Shown here piece by piece: positions 17,702 to 27,213 of a stretch of 64,000 nucleotides of DNA. Within the stretch, counting starts at the first letter, position 1. Every line of letters begins with the position of its first letter. A program made the position numbers and the translations under genes. This stretch comes from Stackebrandtia nassauensis DSM 44728. GTDB lineage: Bacteria > Actinomycetota > Actinomycetes > Mycobacteriales > Micromonosporaceae. The stretch spans positions 2,976,001 to 3,040,000 of the forward strand of contig NC_013947.1 of NCBI RefSeq assembly GCF_000024545.1, in the 5' to 3' direction. Below the pieces are notes generated by a model. The model saw only the letters and a list, made by a program, of their open reading frames with translations. It had not been told where the DNA came from and did no database searches.

Positions 17702-20086
17702 ATGGCGGTTGGCGTGCGCATAACCAAGAAGATCGGTTTGCTGGTGGCGGTGCCACTGGTCGCCGCGATCTCGTTCGCCGCGCTGGCGGCGTCGATCACC
17801 GGTGGCCAGGCGCTGCAGGCGGACTACCTGCGCGGACTGGTGGACACCAGTGGCGCGGCCGGAAAGCTGGCCGGTGACCTGAGCGCCGAGCGGGCCTCGG
17901 CGGTGTCGACCCTGACCTCGGACTCCTCCAAGGCCAGCCAGTCGTTCGCCAAGAACATCCGGGAATCCGACGAATCGGTCGAGGAGTACAAGAAGCTGCG
18001 GGCCGAACTGGACCCGGAGGCCGAGTCGACCGAGAAGCTCCTGACCCGTATCGACACCCAGCTGGAACGGCTCGACTCGGTGCGTGAGTCGGTGGGCACC
18101 AAGCGGCAGACCGCCTCCTCGGTCGCCTTCGTCTACCGCATCGTCATCGCCGACCTGTTGGCGTACCGCGATTCCGTCACGCAGGTCGGTGAGGCCCCGG
18201 CCGAGGTCGCCGACGAACTGCGCGCCGGGTCCACCCTGTCGCGTGCGATCGAGTTCGTCGGCCTGCAGGAGGTCGCGGTGCTGCGCGCCGGGCCCGGCAA
18301 GACCCTGACCCCGTCGGACGCCGAGGAGATCGCCGCGACCCGGCTGGGCTTCGACGACGCGATGCTCACCTTCGACCGGCTGACCACCACCGAATGGCAG
18401 ACCCTCGTGGAACGGGCCCAGATCGATGAGCAGGGGGTCGCCGCGACCAAACTCGAACGCGACATCGCCCGCATCCACCACGGCGAGAAGCTCGACGTGG
18501 ACCCCGGCAAGTGGACCGACCTGATGGATTCCCGCGCCAGCGCCTTGCTGAAGGTCGAAGAGGAGATCGACCAGGACAACAGCGAAGCGGTCACCGCGTT
18601 GCGCGACGCCCAGGTGTGGGTGACCATCATCGAGACCGTCGCCGTCACCCTGGCCGTGATCGCCGCCATCATCCTGGCGCTGTGGCTGGGTCGTCCGGTC
18701 GTGCGAGGACTGCGCAAGCTGCGCGACGCCGCCCACCTGGTGGCCTCGAAGGAACTGCCCGACGCCGTCGCCCGGCTGGACGACCACGAGATCCTCGGTG
18801 AGCTGACCCCCGAACAGTTCGCCGACGCGATGGACCCGCCGGTCAAGGTGTCCGGAAAGGACGAGCTGGCCGAGGTCGGCAGCGCCTTCAACGAGGTGCA
18901 CCGCGAGGCGGTCCGGGTCGCGGCCCAGCAGGCGCTGCTGCGACTCCACATCGGTTCGATCTTCGTCAACCTGGCCCGCCGCGGCCACGCCCTGACCGGG
19001 CGGCTCACCGCCGAGATCGACAACGCCGAGAGCCGCGAGCTCGACCCCGAGCGACTGGAACGACTGTTCACCCTGGACCACCTGGTGACCCTGCTGGGTC
19101 GCTCCAACGACAGTCTGCTGGTGCTGGGCGGTACCTCCCCGGCGAAGGTCCGGATGGCCGACGAACCGCTCGGCGACGTGCTGACCGCCTCGCAGAGCCA
19201 GATCGAGCAGTACACCCGGATCCGGATGGCGTCCATCGACACTGGACTCGCGGTGCGGGCGGCCATCGTGGACGACGTCGTGAAGCTGCTGGCCGAACTG
19301 ATGGACAACGCCACCCGCTACTCGCAGCCCGAGGTCGTCGTCGACGCGCGGGCGCTGGCCGACCGGCTGATCATCCAGATCAGCGACTCCGGCATCGGCA
19401 TGGAACCGGCCAAGATGGACTCCATCAACGCCCGGCTGGCGACCAAACCGCCGCTGGACCTGGAAGCCGTGCGCTCCATGGGCCTGACCGTGGTCGGGCA
19501 CATCGCGTCCCGGCTGGGCATCTCGGTGCAGCTGCGGGTGGGTCACCCGCGCGGCACCATCGCCGAGGTCACCATGCCCGCCGCGCTGCTGACCGCCGAC
19601 ACCCGAGACTCCACCGAGGTCGCCGAGGCGACCCGGCGGCCGGCGGAACGCCGCCCGGAGCAGACCAGTCGTCCGGTGCCCCGGCTGTTCCGCGACGCCA
19701 ACACCATGCCGTCGCGCAACACCCCGGTCGCCGACGATTCCGCGTTGGTGCCGGTGGTGCACTTCGACAAGGCGCACCTCATGGAGTCGACGCGGGAACA
19801 CCCGGTCGTTCCCAAGCCCCGCAACCCGTTCGACGACGGATGGCGGGCCGCCGAAGAGGCGTCCAAACCGATGTCGCCGCCCGCCGAAGGGCAGCTACCG
19901 CGCCGTACTCCGGGCAACCGCCTGGTGCCCGGCGGCGAAGTTCCCGACACCATCGAAGGTGTAACCGCGCAAGATCACCGGGACCCGGCGGCGATCAGCG
20001 CGACGTACGCCGCATACGCTCGTGGTCGCTCCAACAGTGGAGTTTCCCCATTGAACACCCCCAGTGGATCGAGGAGTGCTTCATGA
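17702..20086 (+). CDS. Membrane sensor histidine kinase with nitrate/nitrite-sensing (NIT-like) extracellular domain
   Basis: The 794-residue protein has an N-terminal helix (~9-32), a ~270-residue extracellular helical sensor of the NIT type (SAERASAVSTL opening), a second helix (~307-330, TIIETVAVTLAVIAAIILAL) and a HAMP-like linker. A divergent phosphoacceptor region LFTLDHLVTLL follows, then a HATPase domain with N-box ELMDNATRYS and G1 DSGIGM. The C-terminal ~170 residues are proline/arginine-rich and disordered-looking. It overlaps the roadblock gene by 4 bases (ATGA). This matches the first gene of actinobacterial conservons. No response regulator is adjacent. Confidence 0.9.
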   Translation: MAVGVRITKKIGLLVAVPLVAAISFAALAASITGGQALQADYLRGLVDTSGAAGKLAGDLSAERASAVSTLTSDSSKASQSFAKNIRESDESVEEYKKLRAELDPEAESTEKLLTRIDTQLERLDSVRESVGTKRQTASSVAFVYRIVIADLLAYRDSVTQVGEAPAEVADELRAGSTLSRAIEFVGLQEVAVLRAGPGKTLTPSDAEEIAATRLGFDDAMLTFDRLTTTEWQTLVERAQIDEQGVAATKLERDIARIHHGEKLDVDPGKWTDLMDSRASALLKVEEEIDQDNSEAVTALRDAQVWVTIIETVAVTLAVIAAIILALWLGRPVVRGLRKLRDAAHLVASKELPDAVARLDDHEILGELTPEQFADAMDPPVKVSGKDELAEVGSAFNEVHREAVRVAAQQALLRLHIGSIFVNLARRGHALTGRLTAEIDNAESRELDPERLERLFTLDHLVTLLGRSNDSLLVLGGTSPAKVRMADEPLGDVLTASQSQIEQYTRIRMASIDTGLAVRAAIVDDVVKLLAELMDNATRYSQPEVVVDARALADRLIIQISDSGIGMEPAKMDSINARLATKPPLDLEAVRSMGLTVVGHIASRLGISVQLRVGHPRGTIAEVTMPAALLTADTRDSTEVAEATRRPAERRPEQTSRPVPRLFRDANTMPSRNTPVADDSALVPVVHFDKAHLMESTREHPVVPKPRNPFDDGWRAAEEASKPMSPPAEGQLPRRTPGNRLVPGGEVPDTIEGVTAQDHRDPAAISATYAAYARGRSNSGVSPLNTPSGSRSAS

Positions 20087-20496
20087 ACGACCTTGACTTG
20101 GACTTCTTGCTCGACGACCTAGTCAAACGCGTCCCCAACGTCACCCACATCATCGCCGTGTCCGCGGACGGGTTGTTGGTGGCGCGTAATGAGAGCCTGC
20201 CAGTCAACGACGCCGACCGCCTGGCGGCGATCGGTTCCGGACTCGTGAGCCTGCTCAACGGAGCCGCCCGCTCCCTGCAGGCCGATCCGGTGGTCAGCAA
20301 CCTGACCGAGTTGCACGGCGGCTATATGTTCTCGATGTCGGTATCGAGTGGCGCGAGCCTGCTTGCCCTGGCATCGCACGGGTGCGACATCGGTCAGGTC
20401 GGCCATGAACTGGCGGAGTTGATCAACAAGATCGGGCCCGCACTGACACCGCGTGCCCGCTCCTTCGGCAACGGGCAGCAGCGACTCTACCGGTGA
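20083..20496 (+). CDS. Roadblock/LC7-domain protein (MglB-like, conservon second gene)
   Basis: The 137-residue protein starts at the ATG overlapping the kinase stop (GAGGAG upstream). It has the compact roadblock/LC7 fold: LLDDLVKRVPNVTHIIAVSADGLLVARNESL, followed by DRLAAIGSGLVSLLNGAAR. In conservons this protein acts with a small GTPase as a GTPase-activating-type partner downstream of the kinase. Here no GTPase or DUF742 gene follows; the next gene is an ABC transporter binding protein 60 bp on. Confidence 0.92.
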   Translation: MNDLDLDFLLDDLVKRVPNVTHIIAVSADGLLVARNESLPVNDADRLAAIGSGLVSLLNGAARSLQADPVVSNLTELHGGYMFSMSVSSGASLLALASHGCDIGQVGHELAELINKIGPALTPRARSFGNGQQRLYR

Positions 20497-20556
20497 TGCC
20501 CGTGTACCAAAGTCCCATCACACTATCCCCTTAAGACACATCAGGAGTAACCGAGA

Positions 20557-21759
20557 ATGACCCAGCGATTGAGGAGACGTGCGTTCGTCACCGCGGCAGT
20601 GGCAGCGTTGGCGTTGACCGCCACCGGTTGCAGCTCAGGCAGTGAAGACGCGGGTACCGTGAAGATCGGATGGGAAATCCCGAAGTCCGGTACTTACGAA
20701 ACCCTCGGCAAGGACCTGGACGCCGCTTTCAACCTCTACCTTGACACCCACGGCGGCAAGCTCGGTGGTCGCAAGGTGGAACTGAAGACCGTCGACGAGA
20801 CCGACAAGCCCGAGAAGGCTCTCGACGCCGCGAACAAGCTCATCAAGCAGGACGAAGTCGTCGCCATGGCGGGAATCCAGAGCAGTGGTTCCTACGAGGC
20901 GATCGCGCCCGTCGCCCAGGAGAACGGCATCCCGCTGGTGGGGGCCGGTGGCCGTCCCCAGCTGGAGAAGAACAAGGACCTCGACGGGCTGAAGGGCCTG
21001 TGGCACACCAGCTGGATCAACGCCCAGACGGGACAGTCCATCGCCCCGTACATCAAGAAGAAGATCGACGGCCCGGTATACGCCATCGGCCCGGACTACG
21101 AGGGTGGTTACGCCAACGTCGAGGGCTTCACCGACGAGTTCAAGAAGATCGGTGGCAAGCTCGCCAACGAGAAGGACGGCAAGCCGACCTACACGCCGTT
21201 CCCCAAGATCGACGACTTCGGTCCGTACCTGACCAAGATCGCCAACTCGGACGCCAAGGCCGTCTACTGCTTCTACGCCGGCGCCAACGCCATCGACTTC
21301 GTCAAGCAGTACGCCGAATCCGACGCCGCCGACATCCCGCTCTACGGCGCCTTCTACACCGAGGGAAAGGTGCTGGAGGCGCAGGGCAAGTCCGCCAAGG
21401 GCATGTACAGCACCATGAACTACTCGCCCGACCTCGACAACGAGGCCAACCGTGAGTACGTGGCCGAGTGGACCAAGAAGGAACAGGGGCAGCCCTCCGT
21501 CTACGCCACCGCCGCCTGGGACGCCGCCCAGGTCCTCGACCTGGCCATCGGCTCGATCCCCAAGGGCGAGGAAGTCACCTCCGAAGCCATCACCGAGGCC
21601 ATCGGCAAGCTCGGCAAGATCAAGAGCCCGCGCGGCGAATGGCACCTCGGAGAGAAGACCCACGCACCCATCCAGAAGTGGTACCTGCGTGAGGTCAAGG
21701 AAGACGGCGGCGTTCTGTCCAATGTCCGCATCGAGGACCTGGAAACCCTGGGCAGCTGA
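20557..21759 (+). CDS. Liv-type ABC transporter substrate-binding lipoprotein
   Basis: The 400-residue protein has a lipoprotein signal (RRRAFVTAAVAALALTATGC, Cys25 lipidated). A type I periplasmic-binding (Peripla_BP_6) domain follows, with IGWEIPKSGTYETLGKDLDAA, then the GIQSSGSYEAIAPVAQE site and the GPDYEGGYANVEGF hinge. AGGAG precedes the ATG. It delivers amino acids, amides or ureides to the permeases encoded next. Linkage to a nitrate-type sensor kinase suggests a nitrogen source, but the ligand is not defined by sequence. Confidence 0.93.
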   Translation: MTQRLRRRAFVTAAVAALALTATGCSSGSEDAGTVKIGWEIPKSGTYETLGKDLDAAFNLYLDTHGGKLGGRKVELKTVDETDKPEKALDAANKLIKQDEVVAMAGIQSSGSYEAIAPVAQENGIPLVGAGGRPQLEKNKDLDGLKGLWHTSWINAQTGQSIAPYIKKKIDGPVYAIGPDYEGGYANVEGFTDEFKKIGGKLANEKDGKPTYTPFPKIDDFGPYLTKIANSDAKAVYCFYAGANAIDFVKQYAESDAADIPLYGAFYTEGKVLEAQGKSAKGMYSTMNYSPDLDNEANREYVAEWTKKEQGQPSVYATAAWDAAQVLDLAIGSIPKGEEVTSEAITEAIGKLGKIKSPRGEWHLGEKTHAPIQKWYLREVKEDGGVLSNVRIEDLETLGS

Positions 21760-21819
21760 CGTCGGTTCGCCGACCGGGTGGACGACGCCCGTGTGAAGAC
21801 TGGAGGTGGCCCACGGGCC

Positions 21820-22689
21820 ATGCTTGACCTGTATTTGATTCCCGTCATCAACGGGTTCGCCTACGGCTTGCTGTTGTTCGTGGTGGCCGCCGGTCTGACT
21901 CTGGCCTTCGGGGTCGCCGACGTGCTCAACCTCGCGCACGGCACCGTCTACGTGGTCGGCGGCTACGCCGCCGCGACGCTCACCGACGGCAGCTGGGGCG
22001 GACTGCTCCTGGCCATCGCCGTCGGCTGCCTCGCCGGGGCCGCCTGTGGTGGCCTGCTGTCGGTGGCCGTCGCCCCGTTGACGGGGCGCGGCCACCTGGC
22101 CCAGGCGTTGCTCACCTTCGGTATCGCCCTGGTGGGCGGCGCACTGCTGGTCTACGCGTTCGGCGCCGACGATCTGCGCCCCACGCTTCCCGAAGCGCTG
22201 ACCGAACCGGTGCTCATCAACGGGCAGCGCTATTCGGGGTACCGGCTGTCGATGATCGGCCTCGGGGTGATCCTGGCGGTCGTGATCTGGTTCGTCATCA
22301 CCCGTACCCGCGCTGGAGCGCGAGTACGGGCCATGGTGGACGATCCCGGCATGGTCGCCAGCCTCGGCACCAACCCCCGCACCATCCTCAACGGCGTCAT
22401 GGTCGCGGCCGGCGCGCTGGCCGGAACGGCGGGCGCCATCGGTGCGCCGCTGATCGGCCCGGGCCCCGGCACGGCCAACCAGGTGCTGTTGATGTCGCTG
22501 GTGATCGTCGTGGTCGGCGGGCTCGGCTCGGTACTGGGCGCGTTCGTCGCGGCCCTGGTGGTCGGCCAGGTGCAGGCCCTGGGCCCGATCGTCGCCGAGA
22601 CCTGGGCGCCGTACCTGTTGTTCGTCGCGATGGCGGTGGCGCTGCTGGTCCGTCGTCCACAGTCACTGCTGCCGGGAGGTGCCCGGTGA
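21820..22689 (+). CDS. Liv-type ABC transporter permease (LivH-like)
   Basis: The protein of about 289 residues has eight or so hydrophobic helices and the LivH hallmarks LTLAFGVADVLNLAHGTVYVVGGYAAA near the N terminus and VVGGLGSVLGAFVAALVVG near the C terminus. I chose the ATG at 21820, in front of the first helix; GGAGG lies 13 bases upstream, and GTG/earlier starts at 21778-21793 are possible. It is coupled to the next permease by a GTGA overlap. Confidence 0.9.
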   Translation: MLDLYLIPVINGFAYGLLLFVVAAGLTLAFGVADVLNLAHGTVYVVGGYAAATLTDGSWGGLLLAIAVGCLAGAACGGLLSVAVAPLTGRGHLAQALLTFGIALVGGALLVYAFGADDLRPTLPEALTEPVLINGQRYSGYRLSMIGLGVILAVVIWFVITRTRAGARVRAMVDDPGMVASLGTNPRTILNGVMVAAGALAGTAGAIGAPLIGPGPGTANQVLLMSLVIVVVGGLGSVLGAFVAALVVGQVQALGPIVAETWAPYLLFVAMAVALLVRRPQSLLPGGAR

Positions 22690-23699
22690 CGGTGCTGGAA
22701 CAGGAGCGCACGACGACCGCCCCCGGTCGCCGTGCCTTCAACCCGCTGCGGCTGTGGCCGCTGGCGGTGGTCGCCGTCCTCGCCTGTGTACCGTTCATAG
22801 TGGACGACTACACCCTGATCACCGGGAATCGGGTGTTGTCGCTGGGGCTGCTGGCCGCCAGCGTCGCCTTGCTGACCGGTACCGCGGGACTGCCGTCGCT
22901 GGGACAGGCCGCGCCGTACGGCATCGGCGCCTACCTCGCCTACAACCTCGCCGAACTGGACTGGACCTTCGCGCCGCTGCAGGTGGTCGCCGCGGCGGCG
23001 GCCGGTGCGCTCTTCAACGCGGTCACCGGACCGGTCGTCGTGCGCACCCGCGGCGTCGTCTTCCTCATGGTGACCCTCGCGGTGGGGGAGATCGCCGTGG
23101 TCGCGGCCGGGAAATGGGAGTCGGTCACCAACGGCACCGACGGCACCGGCCGGATCCCGCCGGGCGAGCTGATCCCCGGCGAGCCGCTCGTCGACGACGC
23201 GAACCTGTACTGGTACGCCCTGGGCGTGGCCGTCGTCGTCATCACCGCGATGGTGCTGGTGCAGCGGTCCCGGGGCGGCAAGCTGCTGCACGGCTCCCGC
23301 GACAACGAGATGCGGATGCGCGCCAGCGGACACCGCGTCTCGGGTTACCTGCTGCTGACCTACATCGCCGCGGGCGCGATCGCCGGTGTCGGCGGATCGG
23401 TGCTGGCCACCACGCAGCGCTACGTCTCGCCCTCTGACATGGACTTCTCGGTGGCGGCGCTGATCCTGCTGGCGGTGGTCATCGGCGGCGCGTTCTCGAT
23501 CACCGGGGCACTGGCGGGGGTCCTGCTCGTCATCGTCGCCCGCGACCTGATCGGCAACCACCTGCCCGGCCAGGGGCCGCTGCTGCTCGGCATCCTGTTC
23601 ATCGTCGCGGTCTACCTGCTGCCCAACGGCCTGGCCGGACGCCTGGGCGACCTGACCCGGTTGTTGACCCGCAAACGTGACCGCGAGGAGGCGACATGA
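22686..23699 (+). CDS. Liv-type ABC transporter permease (LivM-like)
   Basis: The 337-residue permease starts with GTG overlapping the livH-like stop (GTGA). It carries the LivM features GTAGLPSLGQAAPYGIGAYL and the cytoplasmic loop RDNEMRMRASGHRVSGYLLL that contacts the ATPases, then AVVIGGAFSITGALAGVLL. It ends in an ATGA overlap with the first ATPase gene. Confidence 0.92.
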   Translation: MTVLEQERTTTAPGRRAFNPLRLWPLAVVAVLACVPFIVDDYTLITGNRVLSLGLLAASVALLTGTAGLPSLGQAAPYGIGAYLAYNLAELDWTFAPLQVVAAAAAGALFNAVTGPVVVRTRGVVFLMVTLAVGEIAVVAAGKWESVTNGTDGTGRIPPGELIPGEPLVDDANLYWYALGVAVVVITAMVLVQRSRGGKLLHGSRDNEMRMRASGHRVSGYLLLTYIAAGAIAGVGGSVLATTQRYVSPSDMDFSVAALILLAVVIGGAFSITGALAGVLLVIVARDLIGNHLPGQGPLLLGILFIVAVYLLPNGLAGRLGDLTRLLTRKRDREEAT

Positions 23700-24439
23700 C
23701 GCTGTTGTCGGTCGAGAACCTGAGCCGCAGTTATGGCAAGCTCCGCGCCCTGGACGGGGTCGTCCTGACCGTGGACGAGGGCGCGCGGCACGCGCTGATC
23801 GGCTGCAACGGCGCCGGGAAGACCACGTTGCTGCACCTGCTGGCGGGGACCATCCGCGCCAGCGGCGGCCGGATCCACTACCGCGGCAAGAACATCACCC
23901 GACTGAATCCGGCGCGCCGGGCCCGGCTGGGCATCGCCCGGTCGTTCCAGACCCCGGCCGTCTTCGACTCGCTGACCGCCTTCGACAACCTGACCGTCGC
24001 CGCGACCCCGCATCTGGCCGGGGCGCCGTGGCGGCTGGCCTCCCGCGCCGCCCAGGCGCGCGACCGCGCCGAGGAACAGATCGAACTGCTGGGCATCGCC
24101 GACTGCGCGCCCCGGCTGGCCGGGGAACTATCACACGGGCAACGACGGCTGGTCGAGATCGGTATGGCCCTGGTCTCGCGGCCCCGACTGCTGCTTTTGG
24201 ACGAACCCGCCGCCGGACTGACCGACACCGACATGGAGCGACTGCTGGAGGCCCTGCGGCAGTTGCCCACCGAACTCGCGGTGGTCCTCGTCGAGCACCA
24301 CCAGGACCTGGTCACCGAGATCGCCGACACTGTGACCGTGCTCCACGAGGGACAGATCCTCGCGGAGGGGTCGCCGGAGGAGATCGCGGCCGACCCGCAG
24401 GTTGCCGAGGCCTACCTGGGCACTGGAGTGACACCATGA
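23696..24439 (+). CDS. Liv-type ABC transporter ATP-binding protein (LivG-like)
   Basis: The 247-residue ATPase has Walker A GCNGAGKTT, signature LSHGQRR, Walker B LLLLDEPAAGL and an intact H-loop (VLVEHHQDLV). A distinctive LivG feature is the ARSFQTPAVFDSLTAFDNL Q-loop. It overlaps both neighbours by 4 bases. It energises import together with the second ATPase. Confidence 0.95.
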   Translation: MTLLSVENLSRSYGKLRALDGVVLTVDEGARHALIGCNGAGKTTLLHLLAGTIRASGGRIHYRGKNITRLNPARRARLGIARSFQTPAVFDSLTAFDNLTVAATPHLAGAPWRLASRAAQARDRAEEQIELLGIADCAPRLAGELSHGQRRLVEIGMALVSRPRLLLLDEPAAGLTDTDMERLLEALRQLPTELAVVLVEHHQDLVTEIADTVTVLHEGQILAEGSPEEIAADPQVAEAYLGTGVTP

Positions 24440-25188
24440 CGCAGCTGGACTTTCCGCTCGCGCTGTCGCTTTCGGGCGTCAGCTCCGGCTACAACGGCGG
24501 CCGGGCACTGCACGCGGTCTCCCTGGAGGTCGCCGAGGGCAGCGTGCACGCGATCGTCGGCCACAACGGCGCCGGAAAGACCACCCTCATGTCCACGGTG
24601 GCTGGAGAGCTCGCGGTCGCCGAGGGCAGGATCTGGTTCGACGGCAAGGACATCTCCCGCACCGCGCCGCACCGGCGCGCCAAACGGGGCATCGGCTACG
24701 TGCCGCAGGGGCGGCGGGTGTTCAAGTCCATCACCGTCGCCGAGCACCTGGCGATCGCCCACCGGGACCGAAAGTCGGAATGGAACCCGGCCAGGGTGAT
24801 CGACCTGTTCCCCCGGCTGGGGGAGCGGATGAAGCACAAGGGAGCCCAGCTTTCCGGCGGCGAGCAGCAGATGCTGGCCATCGCCCGGGCCCTGCTCACC
24901 AGCCCCCGGCTGCTGCTTCTGGACGAACCCACCGAGGGGCTGGCACCGGCCATCGTGGAACAGATTCGCGGCACCCTCGGCAAACTCGCCGCCGAGGGCA
25001 TGACGATCCTGCTGGCCGCGCCACAGCCCGAGTGGCCGATCGCCATCGCCGACCACATCAGTGTGCTGTCGGCGGGGAAGCTGACCGCCAGCATTCCCGG
25101 CAGCGAAGCCCGTGACGACGCCTCGTCCCTGTTGGAGGCGCTCACCATCACCGCCGGTTCGAAACCAGAGGAGGAACCGGGCGGCTGA
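24436..25188 (+). CDS. Liv-type ABC transporter ATP-binding protein (LivF-like) with unusual switch loop
   Basis: The 250-residue ATPase has Walker A GHNGAGKTT, Q-loop GYVPQGRRVF, signature LSGGEQQ and Walker B LLLLDEPTEGLAP. After Walker B, where LivF proteins normally read LLVEQN, this one reads LLAAPQPEWPIAIADHI, so the expected acidic residue and the following Asn are changed. It overlaps the livG-like gene (ATGA) and ends the five-gene transporter set. Confidence 0.93.
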   Translation: MTQLDFPLALSLSGVSSGYNGGRALHAVSLEVAEGSVHAIVGHNGAGKTTLMSTVAGELAVAEGRIWFDGKDISRTAPHRRAKRGIGYVPQGRRVFKSITVAEHLAIAHRDRKSEWNPARVIDLFPRLGERMKHKGAQLSGGEQQMLAIARALLTSPRLLLLDEPTEGLAPAIVEQIRGTLGKLAAEGMTILLAAPQPEWPIAIADHISVLSAGKLTASIPGSEARDDASSLLEALTITAGSKPEEEPGG

Positions 25189-25224
25189 AACCCCTTCACT
25201 CACACCACGTTTCAGGAGACGCAC

Positions 25225-26037
25225 ATGAATGACTCCACGCAATCGCGCAGTGCCTACGCGTTCAAGAACTCCTCTGAGGAGTCACGCATGCAGATGGCGG
25301 GACTACAGGCCTATCTGGACCCGATCACGACCGGCGCCCTGGACGCGGTCGGTGTGCGAGCGGGCATGCGGTGCCTGGAGCTCGGTCCCGGCGGAGGTTC
25401 CATCGCGCACTGGATGTGCGACCGGGTCGGTCCGCAGGGCGAGGTGATCGCCGTCGACCTCAACCCCCGGCACGTCGAACCGGCCGACAACCTGCGCATC
25501 GTGCAGGCCGACATCCGCGACGGCGTGCCCGTCGAGGGACAGTTCGACGTGATCCACACCCGACTGTGCCTTTTGCACATCCCGGAGCGGCTTCAGATCA
25601 TGAAGGTGCTCGTCGACGCCCTCAAACCCGGTGGCTGGATGGTGATCGGCGAGTTCACTCCCGAACCGCTGCGGGTGATCTCCACGCCGGGCGAGGCCGC
25701 CTCCGAACTGTGGCACAAGGTCAACACGGCCCTGTTCGACGGCATCACCAACCTCAACGGCGCCGACATGAACTGGTCGTACCAGGTGCACGACACCATG
25801 CTGGAGCACGGTCTTATCGACGTGCACCACACCGAGCACAACGAGAGCTGGGACGGCGGCGAGGGCATCGCCGCCCGGATGCACTACACCAACTCGATCC
25901 AGCTGGCCGAGCCGATCAAGAGCTGCGGGGTCACCGACGCCGAACTGGAGGAGTTCCGGGCCCTGACCGAGAACCCGGAGTTCCGCGCGACCCACTACCA
26001 GTTCATCAACACCCGGGGCCGCAAGCCACTGTCCTAA
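25225..26037 (+). CDS. Class I SAM-dependent methyltransferase
   Basis: The 270-residue protein has SAM motif I LELGPGGGSIAHWM, motif II VIAVDLNPRHV and motif III around DVIHTRLCLLHIPE...LKPGGWMVIGEF. AGGAG stands before the ATG, 36 bp after the transporter, so it may be the last gene of that operon. It resembles actinobacterial small-molecule or ubiquinone/menaquinone-type methyltransferases. Acceptor unknown. Its TAA overlaps the opposing kinase stop by 4 bases. Confidence 0.87.
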   Translation: MNDSTQSRSAYAFKNSSEESRMQMAGLQAYLDPITTGALDAVGVRAGMRCLELGPGGGSIAHWMCDRVGPQGEVIAVDLNPRHVEPADNLRIVQADIRDGVPVEGQFDVIHTRLCLLHIPERLQIMKVLVDALKPGGWMVIGEFTPEPLRVISTPGEAASELWHKVNTALFDGITNLNGADMNWSYQVHDTMLEHGLIDVHHTEHNESWDGGEGIAARMHYTNSIQLAEPIKSCGVTDAELEEFRALTENPEFRATHYQFINTRGRKPLS

Positions 26038-26993
26038 TCTGACAGCAGTCGCCGATGCAGTCGGCGCAGCCGCGGCTCGTCGGTGATCAGCTGCCGGGCC
26101 GCCAGCCACGCCGCGCCCGCCGCCCCGTCCAGGCCCAGCCGGACGGGCGCGGCGGGAAACCGGCGCGCCAAACCGTCCCGCAGGCCCCGCGACACCGCGT
26201 TGTCGGCGGTGGCGAGGCTTCCGGCCAGCACGATCGGGGTCTCGACGGTGTCGCGCACCGCCGAGACCGTCGACAGCAGTTCGGCGGCGGCCCGCCCGGC
26301 GATGTCCAGGGCGATCGGATCGCCCACCTCGGCGGCGGCCGTCACCAGCGGCGCCAGCCGCGACAGTCCGACCGGCTCACCGGTCATCGCGCGGTGGATC
26401 AGGGTGTCGACGTCGCGCGGCCCGGCGTCGACCAGTGCCGCCGTCACCGACTCGACCAGCGGCCCGCCCGCCCCGGTGCCGTCGGCGAACCGCAGCGCCG
26501 CGTAGACCGCCTCCCGGGCCAGCCAGATCCCCGAACCCCTATCGCCCAGGAACCAGCCGTAGCCGTCGGAGCGTTTGGCCATCCGGTAGTCGGCGACCTT
26601 GATCGCCACCGCGCCGGTCCCGGCGATGACGACCGTCCCGTCCGGGCTGGGGCTACCGGCCGAGAACGCCACCACCGAGTCGCCCACCAGGTCCACACCG
26701 CACTCCAGGCCCGCCCGCTCCCACACCGGGGTGAACAGGGTCTCCTGGGTGTCCTCGGGCAGCGCCAGCACCCCCGCGATGCCCATGACCGCCGCGGCCA
26801 CCCGCTTCGGCTCGTGCGAGCCCAGCGCCTGGTGGACCGCGTCGTACACGTTGTCGGCCGCGGCCTTACGGCCGCGCGAGGTGGGGTTGCCGCCGCCGGA
26901 GCGGCCCTCGCCCAGCCGCCGCCCCTCCACGTCGGCCAACAGCGCCCGTGTCGAGGTGCCGCCGACGTCGAGTCCCAGGACGAGTTCAGACAT
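26034..26993 (-). CDS. nagK: N-acetylglucosamine kinase (BadF/BadG/BcrA/BcrD ATPase fold)
   Basis: The 319-residue ASKHA-fold kinase has phosphate-1 LGLDVGGTSTRALLAD, the GTGAVAIKV adenosine/phosphate-2 region, GYGWFLGDRGSGIWLAREAV and a C-terminal GLDGAAGAAWLA. These match bacterial GlcNAc/glucosamine kinases that make GlcNAc-6-phosphate. It is divergent from the RpiR regulator and amino-sugar transporter genes, which supports that assignment. The assignment rests on family and context, and glucosamine is an alternative substrate. Confidence 0.82.
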   Translation of the reverse strand: MSELVLGLDVGGTSTRALLADVEGRRLGEGRSGGGNPTSRGRKAAADNVYDAVHQALGSHEPKRVAAAVMGIAGVLALPEDTQETLFTPVWERAGLECGVDLVGDSVVAFSAGSPSPDGTVVIAGTGAVAIKVADYRMAKRSDGYGWFLGDRGSGIWLAREAVYAALRFADGTGAGGPLVESVTAALVDAGPRDVDTLIHRAMTGEPVGLSRLAPLVTAAAEVGDPIALDIAGRAAAELLSTVSAVRDTVETPIVLAGSLATADNAVSRGLRDGLARRFPAAPVRLGLDGAAGAAWLAARQLITDEPRLRRLHRRLLSD

Positions 26994-27213
26994 GCCTGCA
27001 TCCTAATTTTCACGCAGCCCGGCCGAAAGCGGGCGGTAGCCGGATTCTGGCGCTGCGATGTCGGCGCAGCGTGAGCGCCCGACTCGGCAAGGTCACGAAA
27101 CATCTCAAGTCTGAAAAGATTTCCCGAAAATCCTTGACGAAAAGCCGTTTGGGTAAGAGTTTTTGTCATACGTAATCCAGTTCACTCCCCTCACCTCGAC
27201 AGGATGGCCAGTC

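Noticed and set aside
17189-19801. Very long open frame antisense to the histidine kinase
   Set aside because: Its composition is the Gly/Val/Arg/His-rich pattern of antisense GC-rich coding sequence and it opposes a protein with clear NIT, HAMP-like and HATPase features.
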